Of a stretch of 33,874 nucleotides of DNA, positions 8,240-15,531 are shown in pieces; position 1 is the first letter of the stretch; every line of letters starts with the position of its first letter. The notes under the pieces are model-generated. The model was given only the letters and a program-made list of their open reading frames with translations. It was not told the DNA's origin and ran no database searches. The position numbers were made by a program, and so were the translations under genes. This DNA is from Actinomycetota bacterium. GTDB lineage: Bacteria > Actinomycetota > Acidimicrobiia > Acidimicrobiales > BP-101. The stretch is taken from positions 1 through 33,874 of the forward strand of contig JAUTXA010000245.1 of the NCBI GenBank assembly GCA_030838265.1. The letters run 5' to 3'.

Positions 8240-8962
8240 TCAGTCCGGGCTGGGGGGCGCCAGCACGATGCGCCGGAACGCCTCGGCGTAGCGGACGCCG
8301 GTGGCCCGTCCCGCCTCCTCGGCCCGCTCGCTGACGAAGGCCCGCAACCACTCGCCCGGCTCGTTGAGCTGGGAGGCGTGGCAGGCCAGGGCCTCGGCTT
8401 TGACATCGAGGGTGTCGCCGATGTCGACGAAGGCGTTGGGCTCCAGGGTCCCCGACAGGTAGAGGGCGTGGACGGCGTGAGGCGGCCCCGAGCCCGGGAA
8501 GTAGTGAGGGCTGGCCGCGGCGGGCGACACGGCGTCGAGGATGGCCCAGCCCACCACGCGGTGGTCGCGGTGGTTCACGTAGGTCTGGCCGAAGAAGGTG
8601 GCGGTGGGGTCGGGCCCAACCACGACGTCGGGCTGGATCCGGCGGATGAGCTCGACGAGCTGGCGACGCAGGGCGGGGTCGTTCTCGACCTCGCCGTCGC
8701 CGTGGTCGAGGTGGTGCACGACGTCGACGCCGGTGATCCGCCGAGCCGCCTCGACCTCGTCGCGGCGGAGGGCGGCGAGGGCGACGGTGTCGATGGCGGG
8801 ATCAGACGAGCCCTTCTCGCCGCGCGTGCACAGCGCGACATGGACGTGACAGCCGGCCGCCGCCCAGCGGGCGAGGGTGCCACCGCACGACACCTCGGGG
8901 TCGTCGGGGTGGGCGTACACGGCCAGGGCGATGCCGGGCACCTCGTCGATAAGCTCAGCCAC
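8240..8962 (-). CDS. PIG-L/LmbE family zinc deacetylase
   Basis: A 240-residue protein with the metal-binding signature AVYAHPDDPEVSCGGTLA (HPDDxE type) and the second ligand region YVNHRDHRVVG. Internal features CTRGEKGSSDP and LDHGDGEVEN are typical of the family. The GTG at 8962 is the preferred start. The open frame to 9079 would overlap the upstream aldolase and looks non-coding. The family removes acetyl or acyl groups from GlcNAc-containing substrates; actinobacterial members include MshB and Mca of mycothiol metabolism, but closeness to either cannot be decided by eye. It lies 61 bases downstream of the threonine aldolase gene on the same strand. Confidence 0.88.
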   Translation of the reverse strand: MAELIDEVPGIALAVYAHPDDPEVSCGGTLARWAAAGCHVHVALCTRGEKGSSDPAIDTVALAALRRDEVEAARRITGVDVVHHLDHGDGEVENDPALRRQLVELIRRIQPDVVVGPDPTATFFGQTYVNHRDHRVVGWAILDAVSPAAASPHYFPGSGPPHAVHALYLSGTLEPNAFVDIGDTLDVKAEALACHASQLNEPGEWLRAFVSERAEEAGRATGVRYAEAFRRIVLAPPSPD

Positions 8963-9023
8963 GGTCCGCCACGAGATGCGAGCGTAGCGAGCCTCGCCCG
9001 CGGGGCGACCGCCTGAACCCCGG

Positions 9024-10049
9024 CTACGGGGCGGTGGCGAGGGCCTTGCGGGCCCGCTCGATGCCGTCGTCGTCGACATCGACGTGGGTGACGACCCGCA
9101 GGACTCCCGGGGCGATGGTGCCGGCGGCCACGCCCTCGCCCGCCAGGTGCGCGAGCACGGCGCCGGGATCCGGGTGCCGCCACGTCACCACGTTGGTCAG
9201 CACCTCGGCCGGGTCGAGGCCGGCGTCGGGCCAGCGCTCGGCGATGGCGTCGGCGAGCAGTCGGGCCTTGACGTGATCGTCGGCCAGCCGGTCGATCATC
9301 GACTCGAGGGCGACGAGGCCGGCGGCGGCGATGATGCCGGCCTGGCGCATGCCGCCGCCGAGGCGCTGGCGCTCGGCGCGGGCCGCGGCCATGACATCGG
9401 CGGGCCCGGCCAGCATCGACCCGACCGGCGCGGCCAGCCCCTTCGAGAGACAGCACATGACCGTGGTGGCCTCGGCGGCCATGGTGGCGGCGGGCACTCC
9501 GGTCGCCACCTCGGCGTGAAAGAGACGGGCCCCGTCGAGGTGGATAGGAAGGCGGGCCGCCTCGGTGACCGACCGCAGCCGGCGCAGCTCGTCGAGGGGC
9601 CAGCAGGCGCCGTTGGCCGGCATGTGGGTGTTCTCGATGCAGACCAGGCTCACCGCCGGGTAGTGGTGATGAGCGGCCTCGATGGCCCAGGCCACGGCGT
9701 CGGCGTCGATGACGCCGCGACTGTCGTCGACCGAGGTGAACTGCACGCCGGCGTTGCGACCCCCGGCGCCGTTCTCGTAGATGACGACATGGGCCCGCTC
9801 GGGCGCCACGACCGTCGTCGCCGGCTGGGCGAGCAGCCGGAGGGCGAGCTGGTTGCCCATCGTCCCGCTCGGGACGTAGAGGGCGGCCTCCTTGCCGACC
9901 CGTTCGGCGAAGGCGGCCTCGAGGGCGTTGACCGTCGGGTCCTCGCCATAGACGTCGTCACCCACCTCGGCGTCGGCCATCGCCTTGCGCATGGCGGGCG
10001 TGGGGCGGGTGACGGTGTCGGAGCGCAGGTCGACGGAGGCCTGAGGCAT
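9024..10049 (-). CDS. ltaE: Low-specificity L-threonine aldolase
   Basis: PLP-dependent aldolase of 341 residues from ATG 10049. It begins VDLRSDTVTRPTPAMRKAM, the family's N-terminal hallmark, followed by GDDVYGEDPTVNALE. The substrate/PLP region reads HLDGARLFHAE, and the PLP lysine is Lys203 in CCLSKGLAAPVGS. It cleaves L-threonine or L-allo-threonine to glycine and acetaldehyde. The length fits the family. The start lies 18 bases from the divergent phosphatase gene, so both must share a compact promoter region. The frame upstream to 10439 is shadow of that gene. Confidence 0.94.
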   Translation of the reverse strand: MPQASVDLRSDTVTRPTPAMRKAMADAEVGDDVYGEDPTVNALEAAFAERVGKEAALYVPSGTMGNQLALRLLAQPATTVVAPERAHVVIYENGAGGRNAGVQFTSVDDSRGVIDADAVAWAIEAAHHHYPAVSLVCIENTHMPANGACWPLDELRRLRSVTEAARLPIHLDGARLFHAEVATGVPAATMAAEATTVMCCLSKGLAAPVGSMLAGPADVMAAARAERQRLGGGMRQAGIIAAAGLVALESMIDRLADDHVKARLLADAIAERWPDAGLDPAEVLTNVVTWRHPDPGAVLAHLAGEGVAAGTIAPGVLRVVTHVDVDDDGIERARKALATAP

Positions 10050-10067
10050 GGCGCTTACGCTACCGGC

Positions 10068-10868
10068 GTGGCCGACGTCGACGACTTGCTCAGCCTGGCC
10101 ACGACGACGGCCCATGACGCCGGGCGCCTTCTGCTCGACGGTCAGCGCCGGGCCCGGACCACGATCGAGACCAAGACCACGGCCACCGACATGGTCACCG
10201 AGATGGACCGGGCCGCCGAGGCCTCGATCCTGTCGGCCCTGACCTCGGCCCGACCCGACGACGGCTTCCTCGGTGAGGAGGGCACCGACCGCCCGGGGAC
10301 GACGGGGTTGCGCTGGGTCGTCGACCCCCTCGACGGCACGACCAACTATCTCTACGGCTTCCCGGCGTGGTCGGTCTCGATCGCCGTCGAGGACGGAGCG
10401 GGCGCCCTCGTCGGCGTGGTCCACGACCCCGTCCGCCACGAGACGTTCACCGCCGTGCGCGGGGCCGGGTCATGGTGCGACGGCCTTCGGCTCACCGCCG
10501 GACAGCCCGCCTCGCTGGCCGCATGCCTCGTCGGCACCGGCTTCGCCTACCAGGCCGATCGCCGGGCCTGGCAGGCAGCCGCCCTGGCCCACGTGCTGCC
10601 GCGCGTGCGCGACGTGCGGCGAGCCGGAAGTGCGGCTCTCGACCTGTGCTGGGTGGGGGCGGGCCGCCTCGACGCCTACTACGAGCGGGGCATCCAGCCC
10701 TGGGACTCGGCCGCCGGCCTGCTGGTGGCAACCGAGGCCGGCGCCGTGTCAGCACCGCTGCCCGCCGCCACCCTCCCCGAAGGTTTGGCCGTTGCCGCCT
10801 CGACGGTGGCCACCGACTTCTTCGCCCTCATCGCCAAGGCCGAGACCGAGGCCGACGCGGCGCGTTAG
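10068..10868 (+). CDS. Inositol monophosphatase family phosphatase
   Basis: A 266-residue protein starting at GTG 10068. The metal-binding motifs are all present: DGFLGEEG, WVVDPLDGTTNY and, near the C-terminus, QPWDSAAGLLVATEAGA. These make it a member of the Mg2+-dependent IMPase/FBPase superfamily (SuhB-like). Likely substrates are myo-inositol phosphates, but histidinol phosphate or other sugar phosphates are possible, since family members in actinobacteria are promiscuous. Its stop TAG overlaps the converging SDR gene's stop on the other strand (shared TTAG/CTAA), leaving no room for a terminator between them. Confidence 0.93.
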   Translation: MADVDDLLSLATTTAHDAGRLLLDGQRRARTTIETKTTATDMVTEMDRAAEASILSALTSARPDDGFLGEEGTDRPGTTGLRWVVDPLDGTTNYLYGFPAWSVSIAVEDGAGALVGVVHDPVRHETFTAVRGAGSWCDGLRLTAGQPASLAACLVGTGFAYQADRRAWQAAALAHVLPRVRDVRRAGSAALDLCWVGAGRLDAYYERGIQPWDSAAGLLVATEAGAVSAPLPAATLPEGLAVAASTVATDFFALIAKAETEADAAR

Positions 10869-11692
10869 AGGCCGAGGAAGAGTCGCGTGACGCGGTCCTT
10901 CACCATCGTCGGCGTGAGCTGCTCGACCAGGTTGAGGGCCTGGGCGTCGACGCCGACGAGGTAACGGGCCCGCGGCAGCCGGCTCTCGAGGGCGGAGGCG
11001 ATGACCTGGGCGCACCCCGCGGGGTCGCCCATGAAGCGCTCGATCAGGTGGGTCCCCTGCAACGACCGTCGATAGGCCGCCTCGAAGCGCGACCCGGCTC
11101 GCTTGGCGATGTCGCGCTCGGTGTCCTCCCAGATGTTGGTCTTGAAGCCACCGGGCTCGACCAGGACCACCCGGATGCCGCCGCCCGCCACCTCGATCCG
11201 CAGCGCGTCGGACAAGGCTTCGAGGGCGTGCTTGGCGCCCGAGTACCAACCCACGAAGGGGGCCGTGGTCCGTCCCGCGATCGAGGAGATGTTGATGATG
11301 CGACCCTCGCCGACCTCCCGCATCGCCGGCAGGGCGAGGCGGGCCAGCCGCATGGGGGCCATCACCATGGTGTCGATGAGGGCCTGCGCCTCGTCGTCGC
11401 CCACATCCTCGATCGCTCCGGTGAGGGCATAGCCGGCGTTGTTCACCAGGCCGTACAGCCGCAGCCCGCTCATGGCTCGCTCGCACTGCTCGGGGTCGGC
11501 CACGTCAAGGAGGATGGTGTGGACCTCGACACCGGCGTCGGCCGCCGCCTTGTGCACCACGTCGGCCTTGGCCTCGGAGCGCACGCTGCCGATGGAGCGA
11601 TAGCCGCGGCGGGCCACCTCGAGCACAGTGGCGAGCCCGATGCCGGAGTTGGCACCAGTGGTGAGGACGGCTTGGGCGCGACGGTCGGTCAT
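10865..11692 (-). CDS. Short-chain dehydrogenase/reductase (SDR)
   Basis: A classical SDR of 275 residues from ATG 11692. The cofactor motif is LTTGANSGIGLA, followed by LVNNAGYAL and the catalytic INISS ... YSGAKHALEALSDALRIE (Ser, Tyr, Lys). The C-terminal LVEPGGFKTNIW motif is common in this family. These enzymes oxidise or reduce alcohols, ketones and lipids with NAD(P); the specific substrate cannot be assigned. It is the last gene of a pfkA - lipoprotein - SDR string, 49 bases after the lipoprotein stop. The start has GAGGAC close upstream as a weak ribosome-binding site. Confidence 0.92.
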   Translation of the reverse strand: MTDRRAQAVLTTGANSGIGLATVLEVARRGYRSIGSVRSEAKADVVHKAAADAGVEVHTILLDVADPEQCERAMSGLRLYGLVNNAGYALTGAIEDVGDDEAQALIDTMVMAPMRLARLALPAMREVGEGRIINISSIAGRTTAPFVGWYSGAKHALEALSDALRIEVAGGGIRVVLVEPGGFKTNIWEDTERDIAKRAGSRFEAAYRRSLQGTHLIERFMGDPAGCAQVIASALESRLPRARYLVGVDAQALNLVEQLTPTMVKDRVTRLFLGL

Positions 11693-11741
11693 GTCCTCAT
11701 CATTCCCGGTGCCGCGCCCACGCACCCATCTCGCCCTGTCG

Positions 11742-12245
11742 TCAGGTGGCGGTGGCGCACGACTCGAGGCCGATGGCGTTGGCCCGCTGGTTGAGCGAGG
11801 TCTGCAAGGAGCGGATGCGATCGGACGCGTCGAGGATCTTGTTGACGTCGTTCTGGGGGCCGGCTTCGACCTGGACGGTGAGGTTCCGCAAGAGGGCGTT
11901 GAAGAGGTCGTTGATGGCCAACATGTCGGGGCGGAGCGTCGGCGGCACGGGAATCGCCTCGATCTGCCGGACGTGAGGGCCCAGGACCTGGCGCAGCTGC
12001 TGGGCGTACAGGCCGGCGTCCTCGGATGTCGCTTTGGCCCCCGGCGCGGCGATGGTCGACACCAGGTTGGCGGCATCGGCGCAGATGCGGTTGACCTTGG
12101 CCTTGTACTGCTCCGGGGTGAGCTGGGCTGCGGTGCGCTTCGACTGGCACGCGGCCAATCCGCAGACGGCCAACGCCATGGCCACGGCCACGGCCGTCGA
12201 CCGTCGACAAGCCAAGGCCGCCCGCCTCGCTGTCGTCCACCTCAA
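11742..12245 (-). CDS. Predicted lipoprotein of unknown function
   Basis: A 167-residue protein with a clear lipoprotein signal: a basic N-terminus (RRAALACRR), a hydrophobic core, and the lipobox LAAC with the lipidated Cys33. The remainder is soluble and helical (TPEQYKAKVNRICADAAN, LNQRANAIGLESC), with a Cys pair that may form a disulfide. The TTG at 12245 overlaps the pfkA stop (TTGA). No other start would leave an intact signal peptide with its positive charges, so TTG is preferred. I do not recognise a named family. It should be anchored on the outer face of the cytoplasmic membrane. Confidence 0.8.
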   Translation of the reverse strand: MRWTTARRAALACRRSTAVAVAMALAVCGLAACQSKRTAAQLTPEQYKAKVNRICADAANLVSTIAAPGAKATSEDAGLYAQQLRQVLGPHVRQIEAIPVPPTLRPDMLAINDLFNALLRNLTVQVEAGPQNDVNKILDASDRIRSLQTSLNQRANAIGLESCATAT

Positions 12246-13270
12246 CCGAAGAAGACCTCGGCCACATGGACGAGGTCGGGGTCGACGGTCTTGAGCTGAC
12301 CGACGGCCGCCTCGAGGGTCACGCGCACGATCTGGCCTCCCTGGAGGGCGACCATCTGGTCAAAGGCACCGTCATGCACGGCGTCGATGGCGGCGACACC
12401 GAAGCGGGTCGCCAGCACGCGGTCAAACGCGGTCGGGGTGCCGCCCCGTTGGATGTGACCCAGGATGGTGACGCGGGTCTCGAAGCCGGTGCGCTTCTCG
12501 ATCTCCTCGGCCAGCACCGTGCCGATCCCGCCGCGGCGGACGTGGCCGAACGCGTCCTTCTCGCCCGAGGCCAGGGCGAGGGTGCCCTCCTTGGGCTTGG
12601 CCCCCTCGGCCACCACGACGATCGAGGCGAAGCGACCCTGCGAATGACGGCGCTTGAGGAAGTCGCACACCTCGTCGATGTCGAACTCCTCCTCGGGGAC
12701 GAGAACCTCGGCCGCGCCGCCGGCGATGCCGGCGTAGGTGGCGATCCAGCCCGCATGGCGACCCATGACCTCGCAGACCATGACCCGGTCGTGGGACTCG
12801 GCGGTGGTGTGGAGGCGATCGATGGCGTCGGTTGCGATCTGCACCGCGGTGTGGAAGCCGAAGGTCACCTCGGTGGCCGAGAGGTCGTTGTCGATGGTCT
12901 TGGGCACCCCGACGACCTTCACCCCCGAGGACTCGAGCTTGTGGGCGACCCCAAGGGTGTCCTCACCACCGATGGCGATCAGGGCGTCGACCTCGACACG
13001 CTTCAGGGTGGCGACGACCTCGTCGACCGCGCCGTCGAGCTTGTAGGGATTGGTGCGCGACGAGCCCAGGATGGTGCCGCCCTTGGGCAGGATGCCCCGG
13101 CAGGCCTCGACGTCGAGGGTCTGGGTGTTGCCCTCGATCACGCCCTTCCAGCCGTCGCGGAACCCGATAAGGCTGTCGCCATAGTGGCGTTCGGCCCGGC
13201 GCACCACGGCGCGGATGACGGCGTTGAGGCCCGGGCAGTCGCCGCCACCAGTCAGCACTCCCACTCGCAT
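12242..13270 (-). CDS. pfkA: 6-phosphofructokinase, probably PPi-dependent
   Basis: A 342-residue group A phosphofructokinase. ATG 13270 is preferred over the in-frame TTG at 13285 because a GGGGAG ribosome-binding site sits 7 bases upstream. Motifs: VGVLTGGGDCPGLNAVIR, GWKGVIEG, GGTILGSSR, IAIGGEDTLGVA and VPKTIDNDL. With this start the numbering equals that of E. coli PfkA. Position 104 is Asp and 124 is Lys, where ATP-dependent enzymes have Gly at both. Asp104/Lys124 is the known signature of pyrophosphate-dependent enzymes. The catalytic Asp127 is kept. It phosphorylates fructose 6-phosphate in glycolysis, reversibly if PPi is the donor. Two downstream genes appear to share the operon. 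Confidence 0.95.
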   Translation of the reverse strand: MRVGVLTGGGDCPGLNAVIRAVVRRAERHYGDSLIGFRDGWKGVIEGNTQTLDVEACRGILPKGGTILGSSRTNPYKLDGAVDEVVATLKRVEVDALIAIGGEDTLGVAHKLESSGVKVVGVPKTIDNDLSATEVTFGFHTAVQIATDAIDRLHTTAESHDRVMVCEVMGRHAGWIATYAGIAGGAAEVLVPEEEFDIDEVCDFLKRRHSQGRFASIVVVAEGAKPKEGTLALASGEKDAFGHVRRGGIGTVLAEEIEKRTGFETRVTILGHIQRGGTPTAFDRVLATRFGVAAIDAVHDGAFDQMVALQGGQIVRVTLEAAVGQLKTVDPDLVHVAEVFFG

Positions 13271-13342
13271 TCGGGATCTCCCCAAGGTCGAAACCGGTAG
13301 GAACCGTTCAGCGTTGCGGCTCCTGTGCCGACAACCCTAGCG

Positions 13343-14389
13343 ATGCCTCGCGCCCGCGCTTCCGTCGCCCTCGCCTGCCTCGTCGCCCTCGCGACCGTGG
13401 CCGCCGCGACGGGCTTTGGCGCGCCGGCGGCCGGGGCGGCGGGGGCGAGCGAGGCGCGAGTCGCGCGCCAGGCGTTGCTCCTGCGCATCGGGACCCTGAC
13501 CGACCGGCTCGACACGGCCCAAGCCGAGGTCTTGGCCGCCGAGCTTCGCCAGGACGGAGCCGAGCACGGCGTGCGGCTGGCCCGGGCCCAGATGAGGGAG
13601 CGGGCCGTCGCCGCCTACGTGTACGGCAAGGTGGGGGCCACGCCCCAGGCGGGCACCTCGGCCGTCTACCTCAATGTGGCGGTGCGCAAGGACCGGGCTG
13701 TCCTGGCCTCGGCCCAGAAGGCGATGGGCGAGGCCGACCGCCTGCGGGCGAGCAGCGAGCAGGCGCGCGACCACCTCCGCAACGACCAGGTCGAGCTGAG
13801 TCAGGCCCGGCGGCAGCTCGATGCCCTCGTGGCCGCCGACGACGCCCGCCGCGCCGCGGACCAGGAGGCCGCCGACGCGGCCCGAGCCCGAGCCATGGCC
13901 GCTCGATCGGCCGACCTGGCGGCGCAGCGAGGACGGTCGCTCGTCTCCATCCCCTCCGGCCCCGGCTACGCGCCGAGCCCGCTCGACCCCAACCTCATCA
14001 CCCCGCGCCACCGGGCCGCCACCCAGGCCCAGCTCGAGCTGATGGCGCGCTATCCGTTCGGGCCGCTCGCGGGCACCGGCGTGCCGTCCGGCCTCCGCGC
14101 CACGGGGCAGGTGTTGAGCGGCAAGGCCTCGTGGTACGGCCCCGGCTTCAACGGACGGGCCACGGCGAGCGGCGCCATCTACGACCAGGAGGCGTGGACG
14201 GCGGCCAGCCGCGACCTGCCGCTGGGCACCCTGCTCATCGTCTCCAAGGGCGATCGGCGCGTGCTCCTGCTGGTGAACGATCGCGGCCCCTACGTCTATG
14301 ACCGCATCCTCGACCTGAGCCACGGCGTCGCCACCTACCTCGGCGTCGGAGTCAACCAGGTCACTGCTGAGGTGGTGACCCCGCGCTGA
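13343..14389 (+). CDS. Secreted RlpA-like double-psi beta-barrel protein with coiled coil
   Basis: A 348-residue protein from ATG 13343, with GTG 13325 as an in-frame alternative. An N-terminal signal peptide ends near residues 33-36 (AGAAGA). A long Ala/Arg/Glu-rich helical region (about residues 37-190) should form a coiled coil. The C-terminal domain from residue 260 is RlpA-like: GKASWYGPGFNGRATASG, LPLGTLLIV, LLVNDRGPYVYDR and ILDLSHGVATYLG. RlpA/DPBB domains bind or cleave peptidoglycan; whether lytic activity is retained is not clear. The layout resembles resuscitation- or division-associated peptidoglycan enzymes with a coiled-coil arm. It converges on nrdR. Confidence 0.88.
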   Translation: MPRARASVALACLVALATVAAATGFGAPAAGAAGASEARVARQALLLRIGTLTDRLDTAQAEVLAAELRQDGAEHGVRLARAQMRERAVAAYVYGKVGATPQAGTSAVYLNVAVRKDRAVLASAQKAMGEADRLRASSEQARDHLRNDQVELSQARRQLDALVAADDARRAADQEAADAARARAMAARSADLAAQRGRSLVSIPSGPGYAPSPLDPNLITPRHRAATQAQLELMARYPFGPLAGTGVPSGLRATGQVLSGKASWYGPGFNGRATASGAIYDQEAWTAASRDLPLGTLLIVSKGDRRVLLLVNDRGPYVYDRILDLSHGVATYLGVGVNQVTAEVVTPR

Positions 14390-14404
14390 CAGCAGACGTC
14401 AGCG
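14384..14404. terminator. Possible bidirectional terminator hairpin
   Basis: A 7-bp perfect inverted repeat (CGCTGAC ... GTCAGCG) with a 7-base loop lies between the converging rlpA-like and nrdR genes and includes both stop codons. There is no T-run and the stem is short, so an intrinsic terminator is only tentative. Confidence 0.3.
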
Positions 14405-14866
14405 GCGCTTGGGCTCGGTCGCCTTGGTGAGCAGGCCGACCTCGCGCTCGAAGTCCTCGGCGTCCTCGAAGCCCTTGTAGACGCTGGCGAACCGGAGGTA
14501 GGCGACGTCGTCGACCGTGCGCAGTCGCTCGAGAACGGCCCGGCCCACCACCTCGCTCGGAACCTCGGGCCCCTCGATGCGCACCAGCTCCTCGACGTCG
14601 GCGGCGAGGGCCTCCATCTGGTCGTCGCTCACCGGACGGTTCTTGGTGGCGGCCCGCAAGCCGGCGACCACCTTGGCCCGGTCGAAGCCCTCGCGGTGGC
14701 CGCTGCGCTTGACCACGACGAGGGGCGCCTCCTCGACCCGCTCGAACGTGGTGTAGCGCCGGCCACAGGCCAGGCACTCGCGACGGCGCCGGATCGCCCC
14801 ACCGTCATCGGCGGTGCGGGAGTCGACGACCTTGTCGTCCTGACTCGCACACCACGGGCACCGCAC
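14399..14866 (-). CDS. nrdR: Transcriptional repressor NrdR
   Basis: NrdR of 155 residues from GTG 14866. The N-terminal zinc ribbon has four cysteines (MRCPWC and ECLACGRRYTTFE: Cys3, Cys6, Cys31, Cys34), followed by an ATP-cone domain (VVVKRSGHREGFDRAKVVAGL through YLRFASVYKGF). It senses ATP/dATP and represses ribonucleotide reductase genes by binding paired NrdR boxes; no nrd gene lies in this window. It follows the LysM gene by 41 bases on the same strand. This copies the mycobacterial order lexA - Rv2719c - nrdR and suggests co-transcription from the SOS-controlled LysM promoter. Confidence 0.96.
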   Translation of the reverse strand: MRCPWCASQDDKVVDSRTADDGGAIRRRRECLACGRRYTTFERVEEAPLVVVKRSGHREGFDRAKVVAGLRAATKNRPVSDDQMEALAADVEELVRIEGPEVPSEVVGRAVLERLRTVDDVAYLRFASVYKGFEDAEDFEREVGLLTKATEPKRR

Positions 14867-14907
14867 GCCGCGACCGTACCCGAGGGTGCGGCCCCGATCG
14901 GCCCCGA

Positions 14908-15294
14908 TCAGTCGAGGTGCAGGCGGGTGCCCGGGACCAGGACGGCGCCGCGGAGCTGGGCCTGGAGGCGGTCGACCAGGGGCCGGATGTCGCCCGAGGG
15001 CTGCACCCGCCGGGCGATGGCCCAGACCGTGTCGCCCGCCTGCACGACGTAGGTGGTGGCGCCGATGGGCTGGGTGGCAGGCGCCGGCGACCCAGGAGCG
15101 GAGAGGGGTCCGCTCCTGAGCCAGGCCGGCGCGGCCCGCAGCCCGAGGACGAGGCCGGCTGCGAGCACGAGGGCGGCGACCCGGCGCCGCCAGTAGACGA
15201 AGCGCATGGGCTGCCGGGCCCGGCCCCCTGCGACCAGGCGCAGGGCCGGCCGAGCGGTGGTGTGCTGCCTGTTCGGGTAGGCGATGGCGGCCAT
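14908..15294 (-). CDS. LysM membrane protein, probable SOS cell-division inhibitor
   Basis: A 128-residue protein from ATG 15294, with AAAGGA 6 bases upstream; the longer open frame to 15348 has no such site. It has a cytoplasmic basic N-terminus, one membrane helix (about residues 38-54) and a C-terminal LysM domain (TYVVQAGDTVWAIARR to PGTRLHL, residues ~81-127) that should lie outside and bind peptidoglycan. Position and build match the small LysM proteins divergent from lexA in other Gram-positives: YneA of Bacillus, and Rv2719c/ChiZ of Mycobacterium. These halt division during DNA damage. Two SOS boxes in its promoter and leader support LexA control. The function is inferred from context; sequence in this group is poorly conserved. 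Confidence 0.85.
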   Translation of the reverse strand: MAAIAYPNRQHTTARPALRLVAGGRARQPMRFVYWRRRVAALVLAAGLVLGLRAAPAWLRSGPLSAPGSPAPATQPIGATTYVVQAGDTVWAIARRVQPSGDIRPLVDRLQAQLRGAVLVPGTRLHLD

Positions 15295-15351
15295 GGCTGT
15301 CCTTTCCTTCAAGCTTCCTTCACCCTGATCGTTCCCACTTCGGATCACTTT

Positions 15352-15365
15352 GGAACGGGTGTTCG
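15352..15365. promoter_or_regulatory. SOS box (LexA site) 1
   Basis: GGAAC-N4-GTTCG, close to the Gram-positive LexA consensus CGAAC-N4-GTTCG (one mismatch). It lies just downstream of the proposed transcription start of the LysM gene, within its leader. Confidence 0.72.
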
Positions 15366-15371
15366 GCCACT

Positions 15372-15401
15372 ACCCAACCACGAACGAACGTTCCCCGTCA
15401 A
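15372..15401 (-). promoter_or_regulatory. Candidate promoter of the LysM-nrdR operon
   Basis: Read on the minus strand, TTGACG (15396-15401) is a near-perfect -35. An 18-base spacer separates it from a poor -10, TTGGGT (15372-15377). SOS box 2 fills most of the spacer, the same geometry as at the recA promoter. The -35 and the box are convincing; the -10 is weak. Confidence 0.45.
15381..15394. promoter_or_regulatory. SOS box (LexA site) 2
   Basis: CGAAC-N4-GTTCC, one mismatch from the LexA consensus. It sits inside the -35/-10 spacer of the candidate LysM promoter, so LexA bound here would block RNA polymerase. Confidence 0.8.
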
Positions 15402-15410
15402 GGGGAAGTT

Positions 15411-15424
15411 CGAACGAATGTTTG
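15411..15424. promoter_or_regulatory. SOS box (LexA site) 3
   Basis: CGAAC-N4-GTTTG preceded by T, one mismatch from the consensus TCGAAC-N4-GTTCGA core. Its right end overlaps the -35 hexamer of the proposed lexA promoter, consistent with autoregulation. Confidence 0.8.
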
Positions 15425-15450
15425 CCACCGGTCGACCGACCTGGTACGTT
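15422..15450 (+). promoter_or_regulatory. Candidate lexA promoter
   Basis: TTGCCA (15422-15427) and TACGTT (15445-15450) separated by exactly 17 bases make a reasonable housekeeping promoter for lexA. The start would be near 15457 with a leader of about 75 bases. SOS box 3 overlaps the -35, and SOS box 4 covers the region just past the start. Confidence 0.6.
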
Positions 15451-15458
15451 CCCTGCCT

Positions 15459-15472
15459 GGAACAGACGTTCG
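15459..15472. promoter_or_regulatory. SOS box (LexA site) 4
   Basis: GGAAC-N4-GTTCG, one mismatch from the consensus. It lies at the predicted transcription start of lexA, mirroring the position of box 1 relative to the LysM promoter. Confidence 0.72.
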
Positions 15473-15531
15473 TCATCTACGTCGGCCGAAATCGGTCGCA
15501 CGAGGCAGCCGAGAGGCAAAGGGGAGGCACC

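Noticed and set aside
8230..8243. Inverted repeat CTGACC-TC-GGTCAG between the small membrane protein gene and the PIG-L gene
   Set aside because: The 2-base loop and 6-bp arms make a poor hairpin, and it overlaps a stop codon; chance is likely.
9084..10067. Upstream extension of the phosphatase frame over the threonine aldolase gene
   Set aside because: It is antisense to a clear enzyme and lacks any motif. The IMPase family begins near the GTG at 10068.
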